A stretch of DNA of 64,000 bases from Methylophaga sp. UBA3192 (GCA_002363955.1 DEXE01000003.1:537060-601059); one strand, 5' to 3'; positions 17,537 to 27,119 are shown, counted from the stretch's first letter. The notes: generated from the sequence alone by a model not told the origin. Translations and numbers: made by a program.

Positions 17537-17981
17537 AAATCAACGGCTGGAACGATATCTCCACCAACATATCCCGTTATCAGCAGCCATGCAGGTATCG
17601 GTGCGGGAGATCACCCCGCAGACACTGACGTTATGTGCGCCGATTGCCCCGAATATTAATCATCAGGAAACCGTGTTTGGCGGTAGTGCTTCGACGCTGG
17701 CGATTCTTTCAGCCTGGTCGTTGTTGCAGACCCGTTTGGCAGAAGAGGGGCTGGCTTCCCGTTTGGTGATTCAACGCAATGAGATGGCTTATCTCAAGCC
17801 CATGACCGCAGATTTTTCCGCCACGGCCGCATTGAGGGATGAACATGATTGGCCAGGCTTTCTCAAAATGCTGCGACGCAAAGGAAAGGCCCGTATTCGT
17901 TTAACGGCTGTTTTATATTCCGGAGGCATCCTGGCAGGAAAGTTTTCGGGAGAATATGTTGCACTGCAGGATTTCCAATAG
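17529..17981 (+). CDS. YiiD C-terminal-type thioesterase
   Basis: A 150-residue hot-dog-fold protein of the YiiD C-terminal domain/DUF4442 type: PLSAAMQVSVREITPQTLTLCAPIAPNINHQETVFGGSASTLAILSAW contains the family NHxxTVFGGS segment that forms the active-site helix. A role in hydrolysing acyl-CoA or acyl-ACP is inferred. The ATG at 17529 overlaps the amidotransferase stop; the longer TTG reading is less likely. Confidence 0.82.
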   Translation: MTENQRLERYLHQHIPLSAAMQVSVREITPQTLTLCAPIAPNINHQETVFGGSASTLAILSAWSLLQTRLAEEGLASRLVIQRNEMAYLKPMTADFSATAALRDEHDWPGFLKMLRRKGKARIRLTAVLYSGGILAGKFSGEYVALQDFQ

Positions 17982-18070
17982 AATGACCCAATCAGTCAGA
18001 CAATAGCTGGATGGATGACTGATACACTCGGCACAACAAAGCCAGCAACGAAGCACGGAGCCAGGATTCT

Positions 18071-19348
18071 ATGTCGGTCAAACAGCCCTTTGTCTATCCG
18101 GAAATGCGATTGGTATTTATTTTATTGATTACCTGTTTTGCTGCCTGGGGCGTGGCTGCCAATATGACCGATCCATTGGTTAAGGTATTCAGTCAAATCT
18201 TTGCTATGAGCACCGTACAATCTGCGTTGGTACAGTTTGCCTATTACGGGGCGTATTTTTGTCTGGCAATACCAGCTGCATTTATCAATCGCCGATATTC
18301 CTATAAAACCGGTGTTTTATGCGGTTTAGGTTTGGCCGTAATAGGCGCTTTAGCGTTTTATCCCGCCAGTCTGGCAATGAATTATCATTATTTTCTTGCG
18401 GCGTTATTTATTCTCGCGTCAGGCTTATCGATTCTGGAAACGTCGGCTAATCCGTTTGTGATGGCGATGGGCCCGATGGAAAATGCCACACGCAGACTAA
18501 ATCTGGCGCAGGCCTTTAATCCCGTGGGTACCAATCTTGGGGTGTTTCTTGCCGCCACCTTGATTCTGCCGAATTTGCATATTGCTGAAGCGGCTGATCG
18601 GGCATTAATGACGGTCGAAGAATTACAGCTGGTACAAGGCGCCGAGCTCAAAGCCGTGATGTTGCCCTATGTCAGTATGGCATTGGCATTATTGTTGATC
18701 TGGCTGATGATTTTATTTTCAAAAGTGCCGCAACCGCGAGAAGCCGTCGCTTCGAGCATCAGTGAGTTACATTTCACTCAGACGCTGAAACGATTGATGG
18801 CCAATCCTCATTACCGGTTTGGCGTGATCGCACAATTTTTTAACGTAGCGGCGCAAGTCTGTGCCTGGACTTTTACCATTCAATACGTGCAGCAGGCAAT
18901 CGGTGGAACAGCGGCCGATGCCAGCGTTTATCTGCAATACAGTTTGCTGGTGTTTCTGGTGTCACGCTTTGCGATGACATGGTTGATGGGCTATGTTCGT
19001 CCCACCGTGCTGATGACAATACTGGCAATAACAGGATCGGCGTTATGCTTGTTTGCGATGCTGAACCCGACTATTTCCGGGGTTTGGGCTGTCGTGTCGA
19101 TATCTGCCTGTTTATCGCTTATGTTCCCGACTATTTACGGAGTGGCATTAAAAGGTTTAGGCGAAGATACCAAATTCGGGGCCGCTGGACTGGTGATGGC
19201 GATTCTTGGCGGAGCGCTTTTGCCGTTAGTTCAAGGTGCATTCATTGATGTGTTTACTACGGCGATTTCTTATGTTGTCCCCGGTATCTGCTTTCTGGTG
19301 GTCGCTGCCTATGGTTATTTTGATGTACGTTCTAAGAGAGTGTGTTAG
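18071..19348 (+). CDS. FucP-family sugar MFS permease
   Basis: A 425-residue, 12-helix major facilitator protein of the L-fucose/glucose:H+ symporter type. The family residues FAAWGVAANMTDPLVKVF (helix 1), the loop INRRYSYKTGVLCGL and the LSILETSANPFVMAMGP motif of helix 4-5 are present. The sugar cannot be deduced. No sugar catabolic genes lie beside it. It converges with the small gene at 19355, leaving six bases between the stops. Confidence 0.87.
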   Translation: MSVKQPFVYPEMRLVFILLITCFAAWGVAANMTDPLVKVFSQIFAMSTVQSALVQFAYYGAYFCLAIPAAFINRRYSYKTGVLCGLGLAVIGALAFYPASLAMNYHYFLAALFILASGLSILETSANPFVMAMGPMENATRRLNLAQAFNPVGTNLGVFLAATLILPNLHIAEAADRALMTVEELQLVQGAELKAVMLPYVSMALALLLIWLMILFSKVPQPREAVASSISELHFTQTLKRLMANPHYRFGVIAQFFNVAAQVCAWTFTIQYVQQAIGGTAADASVYLQYSLLVFLVSRFAMTWLMGYVRPTVLMTILAITGSALCLFAMLNPTISGVWAVVSISACLSLMFPTIYGVALKGLGEDTKFGAAGLVMAILGGALLPLVQGAFIDVFTTAISYVVPGICFLVVAAYGYFDVRSKRVC

Positions 19349-19354
19349 AAAACA

Positions 19355-19684
19355 TTAAAAATTTTGAGACACACTTACGGCAATCAAACCAAACACGATC
19401 AATGCAATAAGGACACTGATGGTTTTAGTGGTTTTTCCGGGAGCTTTACTCAGTTTAATGGGCGAGTTTCTGGTTTTTAAGGATGCTTCACGAGTGACAT
19501 TGATAGCCCGGGTTTTACCCTCTGGGGTGGTTTCTATTGCAAAATCCAGTGTTTCGCCGACTTTAGGACGTGGGCTACCACTCGGAAAAGCAGAAATATG
19601 TACAAATACTTCCTGTTGATTATGCTCACAGAGAATAAAGCCAAACCCCCTGTCATCTTTCCACTTGATTAACTTGCCATGCAT
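19355..19684 (-). CDS. cold-shock domain protein with one C-terminal membrane helix
   Basis: Residues 1-68 form a cold-shock (OB-fold) domain with RNP1-like RGFGFI and RNP2-like VFVHIS, so RNA or single-stranded DNA binding is likely. Residues 70-86 are a basic linker and 87-106 a single hydrophobic helix. CSD proteins fused to DUF1294 have four helices; this 109-residue form has only one, so it is a short membrane-tethered version. Unusual architecture, function unknown. Confidence 0.8.
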   Translation of the reverse strand: MHGKLIKWKDDRGFGFILCEHNQQEVFVHISAFPSGSPRPKVGETLDFAIETTPEGKTRAINVTREASLKTRNSPIKLSKAPGKTTKTISVLIALIVFGLIAVSVSQNF

Positions 19685-19775
19685 TTTGATATCAGTTTCT
19701 GTAAATAATTTAAGCCAGGCACCATAACAGAGTTATTGGTCTGGAGGAATGCTGGACAATCACTGCCCACGCGGA

Positions 19776-20690
19776 TTAATGATGACAGTCATGATTGCTG
19801 CCGAGCAGACAGAAACTGGCATCATCCGCTGACTCCAGCTGAATCGTTGCATGCTCAATAGCAAAGTGATCGTGTAAATCATGTTGTAGCTGGGATAAAA
19901 AAGCGTTATCCAGCGGACTGCCTTTTACCACCAGATGCACAGTTAACGCTGTTTCACTGGTACTTAACGGCCAGACATGTAAATCATGCAACGAGTCTAC
20001 CTGATCACAATCCAGTAAATACTGCTGGATTTTTTGCAGATCCACATTTTCTGGCACGGCGTCCATCGCGTAATTTAACGATTCACGTAATAAACGCCAG
20101 GTACCAATCAGAATAATCATCACGATCAGCAAGCTGACCAGCGGATCAATCCATAACCAGTTTTTAAACAGAATAAAAATCCCGGCAATAACAACACCAA
20201 GCGATACTGCTGCATCAGCGGCCATATGCAGAAAAGCACCACGAATATTCAAGTCATGCTGCTGCCCTTTGAAAAATAACAGTGCGGTAATCGTGTTGAT
20301 GACGACACCGATACTGGCCACTACGATTACCGTCATACCCTGAACCGGCTGCGGATTGAACATTCTGTTGATGGATTCCCAGGCAATGCCGCCCAACGCA
20401 ATTAACAACATAATGGAACTGAGTAAGGCTGCCATAACGGTGGCTTTGCGAAAGCCATACGTGCGTTTTTCGGTGGCGGCTTTTTTGGCCAGAACGCTGG
20501 CACCCCAGGCGAGCAACAAGCTCACTACATCGCTTAAGTTATGTCCTGCATCGGCCAGTAAAGCCATTGAACCAGCCAAAATGCCATAGCTGGCTTCAAT
20601 AATGACAAACACCACATTTAATAAAATACCAATCGCAAAAGCGCGATTATAGTTAGCGACCTGATGGTGATGTGGGTGACTGTGTTCCAT
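19776..20690 (-). CDS. cation diffusion facilitator (CzcD/ZitB-like)
   Basis: Exports divalent cations such as Zn2+ in exchange for protons. Six helices and the two HxxxD metal sites (HNLSD in helix 2, HMAAD in helix 5) are visible. The N-terminus is His-rich (MEHSHPHHHQ) and the cytoplasmic C-terminal domain has metal-binding His (DLHVWPLS, HLVVKG). The C-terminus ends NHDCHH. The ATG at 20690 is chosen because the His-rich start is typical. No adjacent regulator. Confidence 0.9.
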   Translation of the reverse strand: MEHSHPHHHQVANYNRAFAIGILLNVVFVIIEASYGILAGSMALLADAGHNLSDVVSLLLAWGASVLAKKAATEKRTYGFRKATVMAALLSSIMLLIALGGIAWESINRMFNPQPVQGMTVIVVASIGVVINTITALLFFKGQQHDLNIRGAFLHMAADAAVSLGVVIAGIFILFKNWLWIDPLVSLLIVMIILIGTWRLLRESLNYAMDAVPENVDLQKIQQYLLDCDQVDSLHDLHVWPLSTSETALTVHLVVKGSPLDNAFLSQLQHDLHDHFAIEHATIQLESADDASFCLLGSNHDCHH

Positions 20691-20820
20691 GTTGCATCCG
20701 GGATCGATTAATAACAAAGCGGATGGCTACGTGAGCTTAATAATTCAATTCTGCCAGATTTTCCGCTTGGCAAGGATCACGGTTATTAACGTATATGTCT
20801 ATAAAAAATGCTGTAACAAA

Positions 20821-22131
20821 TCATGAACCACTCTGGCGTAACGCATTGATGATACGGTTCTGTTCTTCTTCCCCATAAAAGCTCGGATCATCAAACAAAT
20901 CGCGTTGTTGTTGATCAAACATCATGTTCAACGCCTGGGCACTGGTTTGCACCATGGGTTCAAAATGGGCGCTCTTACCGCTGACCAGGTCGATGACATG
21001 GCGTCGACGGTAAGTCGTATAACCAGCAAGCATCAATAACACGATTCCAATATAAACCGGTAGACCATGAGCGCCAACTACGGTCATTAACCAACCAGCA
21101 ATAATCGGCGCAAATGCACAGCCTGCACCATGCAAAACCAACATATCAGATGAGCCGGAGACAATTTCATCGGGATGCAGCTGATCAATTAACTGAGCAA
21201 CTGCCAACGGATAAATGGAAAACGACAAACCGCCCCAGAGAAAAAAGATGCCGAACAGGAAGCGTTGTGAAGGAGCGATAGTCATTAATAGCGCCAGTAT
21301 CGCTGCCATGATCACCACCCAGGTCATCACTTTAGGTCGGTCATGTTTATCGGAATAACGTCCAATAGGGATTTGTAAAACAGCGCCACCGATAATCGTC
21401 AAGCTCATAATCGTCGCAATGCCGCTGATGCCATAACCCAGTTGAGTGGCATAAATGGGTGTCATTGCCCAGAAAGCCCCCATGGCCAATCCTGACAAAA
21501 ATGCGCCGGCAACTGCCAGAGGCGCAATTTTCAATAACGTTTTAAGACTGCTTTTAGGTCTTTCAGTGGCAATATTCGGTTGATTACGTCGCGTTAATGT
21601 TAATGGCAGAATCGCCCAGCTCACCAGAATGGATACCAGAGCGAATAATAAAAATCCTTCTGGCGAATCAAGATGCAGCATCTGTTGTGCAACGGCAAGT
21701 GCGCCCAGGTTGACCACCATATAAAACGCAAAGATTCGGCCACGTTCATGGCTGGCGGCCTGACTGTTAAGCCAGCTTTCAATCACCGTCATCAGTGTGA
21801 TGTATGCCAGACCATAAAAAAAGCGAAAGCCCATCCAGGCCCATTGATCAATAACGATAATATGTAACAGAGTGGTGGTGGCACAGACTGAGGCGCAGAA
21901 AGCAAAGGTGCGAATATGTCCCATCCGGCGAATTAAACGACCGCTGACCCAGGTACCACAGATAAATCCGACGAAATAGGCCGACATGATCATGCCCATC
22001 ACGGCACTGGTAAAGCCTTCACTGGTCCCGCGCAGAGTGAGCAGAGTACTGATCAACCCATTACCAAGTAGCAGCAGAGCGACGCTCCACAATATTGATT
22101 GAATGGGTTTTAGCAGTGTCAGAGATTGCAT
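20821..22131 (-). CDS. YcaD-like MFS transporter
   Basis: A 436-residue 12-helix major facilitator protein. The loop 2-3 signature GRLIRRMGHIRTFAFCASV, the ESWLNSQAASHERGRIFAFYMVVN segment and the helix 8-9 loop GRYSDKHDRPKVM match the YcaD subgroup. A hydrophilic tail of about 50 residues follows the last helix. The substrate is unknown. Confidence 0.85.
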   Translation of the reverse strand: MQSLTLLKPIQSILWSVALLLLGNGLISTLLTLRGTSEGFTSAVMGMIMSAYFVGFICGTWVSGRLIRRMGHIRTFAFCASVCATTTLLHIIVIDQWAWMGFRFFYGLAYITLMTVIESWLNSQAASHERGRIFAFYMVVNLGALAVAQQMLHLDSPEGFLLFALVSILVSWAILPLTLTRRNQPNIATERPKSSLKTLLKIAPLAVAGAFLSGLAMGAFWAMTPIYATQLGYGISGIATIMSLTIIGGAVLQIPIGRYSDKHDRPKVMTWVVIMAAILALLMTIAPSQRFLFGIFFLWGGLSFSIYPLAVAQLIDQLHPDEIVSGSSDMLVLHGAGCAFAPIIAGWLMTVVGAHGLPVYIGIVLLMLAGYTTYRRRHVIDLVSGKSAHFEPMVQTSAQALNMMFDQQQRDLFDDPSFYGEEEQNRIINALRQSGS

Positions 22132-22459
22132 GTTGTGCTCCTTCTCTTTCTCTGAATGTCCGTTTTGTTTCTTAATGAATCAACACGCACCAAAATAAGG
22201 CTGTGATTGACTTGGATAAAGATAGCGTTCCGGAGTGCGATGCATGACTAAAACCGCATTCTATCGGCCTTCACAGGCTAAACCTGCTCTCCGGATTCTC
22301 CTGCTCTGAAGATTGTTTAAAGACACATGCAATTGTCGAACCGCATGAAAATGTTGAGAGATGCGCAGATTGACGATGGCCTGTTGATCTTTCATCGCCA
22401 CAAACGCCGAAGCGGTTCTGAGAGATCAACAGGCCATCGTGCCGGGTATGGAAGGATAT
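22132..22459. other. intergenic region with long inverted repeat
   Basis: About 330 bases between the ycaD-like and sbtA-like genes. Apart from the inverted repeat at 22373-22440, which may end sbtA transcription, I see no gene. The promoter of the MFS gene should lie here but was not identified. Confidence 0.5.
22373..22440. repeat. 18-base perfect inverted repeat, GGCCTGTTGAT family
   Basis: ACGATGGCCTGTTGATCT (22373-22390) and its exact reverse complement (22423-22440) enclose a 32-base loop. It lies 20 bases past the sbtA-like stop. The core is shared with the repeats at 15696-15778 and near 42817. Confidence 0.75.
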
Positions 22460-23401
22460 TTAACCAATCAGGCTGTGATACAGCGGAATACCGATGATGA
22501 CATTAAAAGGGAAAGTCAGCCCCAGTGCTGCCAGCATGGCTAATCCAATATCCGCTTGTGGAATGGCCGAGCGAACAGCCACTGGCGCGGCAATATAGGA
22601 AGCACTGGCTGTCAAACTTGCCAGAATTAATACAGAGCCATTAGGCAGGCCAAGCAATTTACCGGTGAACAATCCTGCCAGGGCCAGAATGGTCGGAGCG
22701 ACGATGGCAAAAATCACCACCGGAATTTTATCGCGGGATAATTTGCTCAACGCTTCTGCGGCGACAATTCCCATTTCCAGGAGGAACAGGGCCAGTACGC
22801 CCATAAATGCACCGGTGTATAGATCGGTCACCCCAGCCCCTTGCCTCGGACCGTACATCCAGCCGATTATCACGCCCCCAACCAGCAAAATCACGCCTCT
22901 ATTGGTTAAAGACTCGTGCAATATGCTCAGCATGCCACCGGATGAGGCTTGTTTAACACCACTAAAATGCCTGTACAGCATTAAACCGATAACAATAGCG
23001 GGTAATTCCAGTAACACCAGGTAAAGGGTGACCTGACCACCGATAATCATTTGATTGCTCTCGGCATAAGCGAGTGCAACAGCAAAGGTACCGGCACTGA
23101 CCGAACCATAATGTGCAGCAAAACTGGCACTGTCTGCCAGGTTCAAACGCACCACTTTCCACAGCAGGGGAAATAAAATCAGCGGTATCAAAAAACCTAA
23201 CAAGGCAACTGATAGCAGTTCTGGTAGCAGGCCCCAGCCCATATTGCCATGTAAGGCCATACCACCCTTGAGACCAATGGTCAGCATTAAAAGCAGACTT
23301 AAAACATCGTAAGCCGCTTTGGGAATAGCCAGATCGGATTTAACCAGACCACCGACTAAACCTAACAAGAAAAACATGACAACTATGTCAGGCACAAGCA
23401 C
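22460..23401 (-). CDS. SbtA-type sodium-dependent bicarbonate permease
   Basis: A 313-residue membrane protein with two inverted five-helix halves, matching the SbtA (DUF897) family: LTIGLKGGMALHGN, the SFAAHYGSVSAGTFAVALAY segment that forms the bicarbonate/Na+ site in SbtA, and LASLTASASYIAAPVAVR in the second half. It probably imports HCO3-. The usual PII-like partner SbtB is not adjacent, and no carbon fixation gene is in the window. TTG/ATG start choice is not in doubt as the hydrophobic N-terminus begins directly. Confidence 0.88.
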   Translation of the reverse strand: MLVPDIVVMFFLLGLVGGLVKSDLAIPKAAYDVLSLLLMLTIGLKGGMALHGNMGWGLLPELLSVALLGFLIPLILFPLLWKVVRLNLADSASFAAHYGSVSAGTFAVALAYAESNQMIIGGQVTLYLVLLELPAIVIGLMLYRHFSGVKQASSGGMLSILHESLTNRGVILLVGGVIIGWMYGPRQGAGVTDLYTGAFMGVLALFLLEMGIVAAEALSKLSRDKIPVVIFAIVAPTILALAGLFTGKLLGLPNGSVLILASLTASASYIAAPVAVRSAIPQADIGLAMLAALGLTFPFNVIIGIPLYHSLIG

Positions 23402-23499
23402 TCCTTGAAATTAGACCTTAGGCAAGAAGCCTATTGTAACGATCTAACCAGATATCTCCGAAAAAATATTCAATAGAGGAAATTTGATAGGGCTTGTTT

Positions 23500-24252
23500 T
23501 TAAAATTCAAACGCTGCAATGAGCGGCGCATGGTCTGATAACATTTTCCAGGAGGAGTGGGGAGGGCATTCGCAAAAAGTGGGCTCAAGGCCACGATAAT
23601 AAATACGATCCATTTTAAAAATCGGCATCCATGACGGCCATGTACGGGCATGTCTTTTGTGCAGAGTCCGAAAGGCTTCTTTCAAATCAAGGCGTTGAGT
23701 GAAGTGTTTTTCCGCCTGACCATTCCAGTCATTAAAATCACCGGCAACAATCAGTGGCGCATTATGGGGAACATGCTCATCGATACGTTCACACAGCGTT
23801 TGCAGCTGGCGTTTACGTTCGGTTCCAGTCAGACCAAGATGCAGACAGACGATATGAAGTTCATTTTGGGTATCGGGAATATGAATGACGCCGTGTAACA
23901 AACTACGGCTGGCCCAGGAATACGGAGAAACATTGATATTTTCCCAGCTTTGCAGGGCATATTTACTGAGAATGGCATTGCCATGATGCCCCACGCTATA
24001 CACCGCATTTTTGGCATAGGCAAAATGCGGCCACATATCTTCAGCAATAAAGTCACAGTGAGGACAATCCGGCCAATGCTGATGTTTCTGCTGATGACCT
24101 ATGTGTTCACCCTGAATTTCCTGCAACAGCATAATATCGGCATCCGCTTTTCGCAGGGCTTCCCGCATTTCATGCAGGATGAACTGCCGATTGCCGGTAT
24201 TAAAGCCTTTGTGCAGGTTATAAGTCAGGATTCTAAGTGATTGTTTGGACAT
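23500..24252 (-). CDS. endonuclease/exonuclease/phosphatase family protein
   Basis: A 250-residue EEP-fold enzyme. Conserved motifs: TYNLHKG (Asn), IMLLQEIQ (metal-binding Glu), GNAILSK, VAGDFNDWN (catalytic Asp/Asn) and LSDHAPLIAAFEF (final Asp-His). The fold covers nucleases and phospholipid phosphodiesterases, so the substrate cannot be assigned. No signal peptide, hence cytosolic. Confidence 0.87.
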   Translation of the reverse strand: MSKQSLRILTYNLHKGFNTGNRQFILHEMREALRKADADIMLLQEIQGEHIGHQQKHQHWPDCPHCDFIAEDMWPHFAYAKNAVYSVGHHGNAILSKYALQSWENINVSPYSWASRSLLHGVIHIPDTQNELHIVCLHLGLTGTERKRQLQTLCERIDEHVPHNAPLIVAGDFNDWNGQAEKHFTQRLDLKEAFRTLHKRHARTWPSWMPIFKMDRIYYRGLEPTFCECPPHSSWKMLSDHAPLIAAFEF

Positions 24253-24340
24253 TCCATCTCTGAAAAAAGCTTAAAGTAATACAGTAACATCTCTTTTGGG
24301 TAGAAAATATGACCTATATTAAGTCCATTGAATCGTAACC

Positions 24341-24375
24341 AAAAAAAACGCCGGTTCAACGATGAACCGACGTTA
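24341..24375 (-). terminator. rho-independent terminator
   Basis: On the minus strand a 12-base stem with one mismatch and a four-base loop (24347-24374) is followed by eight T. It ends the transcript of the retropepsin-like gene at 24409. Confidence 0.85.
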
Positions 24376-24408
24376 TGTAATGTGGCTTATGTAATAGCGA
24401 TCAGAGAA

Positions 24409-24951
24409 TCAAGGTTGTACCTCGGGAAGTTCTTCCGGATCTTTTTTTGCCAGTTTCACTTCACATTCCGGGGATGCAACCATTTTTTCCGATGAACTCA
24501 CTAATAAGGAATTTTCCAGGAAGTTGCGACCGACCAGAATCGGGAACGTCATACGACTGCGGTCAGCCAGCGTAAAGCGGCTTTCTTCATAATGATTACC
24601 TACACATAAGCCCATTTCTACAACATAACGGGTTTGTTTGCCGCTGGCCTGTTTGATAGTCACTTTATCCACGATTGGGCGTGTCAGGATATGTTCATTA
24701 TCTTCGTGATCTATAAATGTGAAACGGATCCGTTCCTCCCCGTTTTCTTCGAAAACCCGGGTATTAACGGCATACATTGAGTTTGTTGCAGCTCCCGTAT
24801 CAATCCGTGCTTTGGTCTGGATTTCGCCAGGAAATAATGTAACGATTTCCTCATGGCCCAGAACCGATTGTTCTTCAATATCGACTTTGTTTTCATTGGC
24901 ATGGGCTGTGAAGCCGAAAGCCAATAACAAGCTCAAAGTGAGTTTACGCAT
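24409..24951 (-). CDS. periplasmic retropepsin-like protein (RimK-associated zinc protease family)
   Basis: A 180-residue protein with a Sec signal peptide (MRKLTLSLLLAFGFTAHA). The mature part is the PF05618-type domain often named ATP-dependent zinc protease, which has an aspartic-protease-like fold: the active-site motif is ARIDTGAATNSM, followed by FTFIDHEDN and VGRNFLE. Exported members are common in gammaproteobacteria; the function is unknown. AAAGGA precedes the ATG at 24951; the longer readings would spoil the signal peptide. Confidence 0.83.
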   Translation of the reverse strand: MRKLTLSLLLAFGFTAHANENKVDIEEQSVLGHEEIVTLFPGEIQTKARIDTGAATNSMYAVNTRVFEENGEERIRFTFIDHEDNEHILTRPIVDKVTIKQASGKQTRYVVEMGLCVGNHYEESRFTLADRSRMTFPILVGRNFLENSLLVSSSEKMVASPECEVKLAKKDPEELPEVQP

Positions 24952-25093
24952 GCTGTCTATCCTTTTCATTTTTTTCTGGAATTGGGTGGGCATCATGGCC
25001 GAAAACAGGCTAACACATTAACGTTAAATCGAAGCTTAAATGCGTTTAAATGCCTGAATTCTCAAATTTTTACGATTTTTGCTATGTCGTACT

Positions 25094-25122
25094 CTTGATA
25101 TCCAATCCTGCTAACCCCATCT
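25094..25122 (+). promoter_or_regulatory. sigma-32 heat-shock promoter of htpG
   Basis: CTTGATA at 25094-25100 and CCCCATCT at 25115-25122 are separated by 14 bases, a near-perfect match to the RpoH consensus. Transcription should begin near 25130, about 34 bases before the htpG ATG. Confidence 0.88.
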
Positions 25123-25163
25123 GTGAGCTATCGTTAAAACAGCCAGATGGAGGCAACACAGAA

Positions 25164-27071
25164 ATGGGCGTTGATGCACATAAGGAAACAATGGGTTTCC
25201 AGACAGAAGTTAAACAACTTCTCAACCTGATGATTCATTCGCTTTACAGCAACAAAGAGATCTTTCTGCGTGAGCTGATTTCCAATGCGGCCGATGCTGC
25301 CGACAAGTTGCGTTTTGAAGCCTTGTCCGATGATGCTTTATATGAAGAAGATGGCGATCTGAATATTCGCGTCGCTTTTGATAAAGAAGCCCGTACCATC
25401 ACCATCAGTGATAATGGTATTGGCATGACCCGTCAGGAAGTTATCGACAATATCGGTACCATTGCCCGTAGCGGTACCAAAGCATTTTTCGGACAGTTAA
25501 CCGGTGATCAAGCCAAAGATTCACAGTTGATTGGCCAGTTTGGTGTGGGTTTTTATTCCGCATTTATTGTTGCTGATAAGGTGACACTGAAAACCCGCCG
25601 TGCCGGCACCACCAAAGAACATGGTGTGATGTGGGAGTCAGCCGGAGAAGGTGAGTTTAATATTGAAACCATTGAAAAGCCGACACGTGGAACGGAAGTG
25701 ACGCTGCACCTGCGTGAAGGTGAAGACGAGTTTCTTAATGGCTGGCGTCTGCGTAACGTGATTCGTAAATATTCCGATCACATCAATCTGCCAATCGTTA
25801 TGTTGAAAGAGCCTGTGCCTGATGAAGAAGGCAACATCGATGAAAGCATTATCGAAGATGAAACCGTCAATAAAGCCACGGCATTATGGACGTTGTCTAA
25901 AAACGACATTACTGAAGAGCAGTACAAAGAGTTCTACAAACAAATCGCCCACGACTTCCAGGATCCAATGAGCTGGAGCCATAATAAAGTCGAAGGTAAT
26001 ACCGAATACACTTCACTACTGTATATCCCATCCAAAGCACCTTTTGATCTGTGGGATCGTGACCGCATGCACGGCATCAAGCTGTATGTAAAACGTGTCT
26101 TCATCATGGAAGACAGCGAACAGCTGATGCCTCGCTATCTGCGTTTTATTCGCGGAGTGATTGATACCAACGATCTGCCATTAAACGTATCGCGTGAAAT
26201 TCTGCAAAGCAGCAAAGTCATCGACACTATTCGTGCCGCTTCAGTGAAGAAAATTCTCTCTGAACTGAACAAAATGGCGAATAACGAACCGGAACAATAT
26301 GCTGAATTCTGGAAAGAATTCGGTCAGGTGATCAAAGAAGGTCCGGGCGAAGACTTTGCCAACAAAGAAACGTTGGCGAAATTACTGCGTTTTGCCAGCA
26401 CCGAATCCGGCAATGACGAGCAAACTGTTTCCCTGGAAGACTATGTCAGCCGGATGAAAGACAAGCAGGACAAAATCTATTACATCACTGCCGAAAGCTA
26501 TGCGGCGGCGAAAAACAGCCCGCATCTGGAAGTGTTCCGTAAGAAAGGTATTGAAGTCCTGTTGCTGACGGATCGTGTCGATGAATGGCTGGTCAATTCT
26601 TTGACCGACTTTGATGGCAAACACCTGCAATCGGTTGCTAAAGGCGATCTGGATCTGGGTGAGCTGGAAGACGAGGAAGAGAAAAAAGCCCACGAAGAAG
26701 TTGAGAAAAACTTCGAAGATCTGGTTGAGCGGGTCAAGAAAACACTGGATGATAAAGTCAAAGATGTACGTATCACTCATCGTCTGACCGATTCACCCGC
26801 CTGTCTGGTAGCCGATCATTACGATATGAGCGGTAATCTGGAACGTATGCTGAAAGCGGCTGGCCAACAGGTCTCTGCCAGCAAACCGATTCTGGAACTC
26901 AATCCGGAACATCCAATGGTCGCCAAACTGAAAGATGAACAGAACGACGAACAATTCGGTGACTGGACTTCAATCCTGTTTGACCAGGCCTTATTGGCCG
27001 AAGGCGGACAACTGGAAGATCCGGCCAGCTTCGTGAAAAAACTGAACGCAATGCTATTGCAACGCGCTTAA
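25164..27071 (+). CDS. htpG: molecular chaperone HtpG (Hsp90)
   Basis: Bacterial Hsp90, an ATP-dependent cytosolic chaperone of 635 residues. The GHKL ATPase motifs are NAADAADKLRFE, ISDNGIGMTR and GQFGVGFYSAF; the middle domain has the catalytic LNVSREILQ Arg. The C-terminal dimerisation part ends LNAMLLQRA. The ATG at 25164 with GGAGG upstream is chosen because earlier starts lie inside the promoter. It is regulated by heat through sigma-32 as the promoter shows and ends at a strong terminator. Confidence 0.97.
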   Translation: MGVDAHKETMGFQTEVKQLLNLMIHSLYSNKEIFLRELISNAADAADKLRFEALSDDALYEEDGDLNIRVAFDKEARTITISDNGIGMTRQEVIDNIGTIARSGTKAFFGQLTGDQAKDSQLIGQFGVGFYSAFIVADKVTLKTRRAGTTKEHGVMWESAGEGEFNIETIEKPTRGTEVTLHLREGEDEFLNGWRLRNVIRKYSDHINLPIVMLKEPVPDEEGNIDESIIEDETVNKATALWTLSKNDITEEQYKEFYKQIAHDFQDPMSWSHNKVEGNTEYTSLLYIPSKAPFDLWDRDRMHGIKLYVKRVFIMEDSEQLMPRYLRFIRGVIDTNDLPLNVSREILQSSKVIDTIRAASVKKILSELNKMANNEPEQYAEFWKEFGQVIKEGPGEDFANKETLAKLLRFASTESGNDEQTVSLEDYVSRMKDKQDKIYYITAESYAAAKNSPHLEVFRKKGIEVLLLTDRVDEWLVNSLTDFDGKHLQSVAKGDLDLGELEDEEEKKAHEEVEKNFEDLVERVKKTLDDKVKDVRITHRLTDSPACLVADHYDMSGNLERMLKAAGQQVSASKPILELNPEHPMVAKLKDEQNDEQFGDWTSILFDQALLAEGGQLEDPASFVKKLNAMLLQRA

Positions 27072-27080
27072 TCTGAAATC

Positions 27081-27119
27081 AGCCCATTACTCTGAGTTGT
27101 ACGAGTAATGGGCTTTTTC
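27081..27119 (+). terminator. rho-independent terminator of htpG
   Basis: A perfect 12-base stem (AGCCCATTACTC/GAGTAATGGGCT) with a ten-base loop runs into five T, ten bases after the htpG stop. Confidence 0.92.

Noticed and set aside
25050..25163. Longer HtpG start at 25050
   Set aside because: It would include the sigma-32 promoter and give an N-terminus unknown in HtpG.
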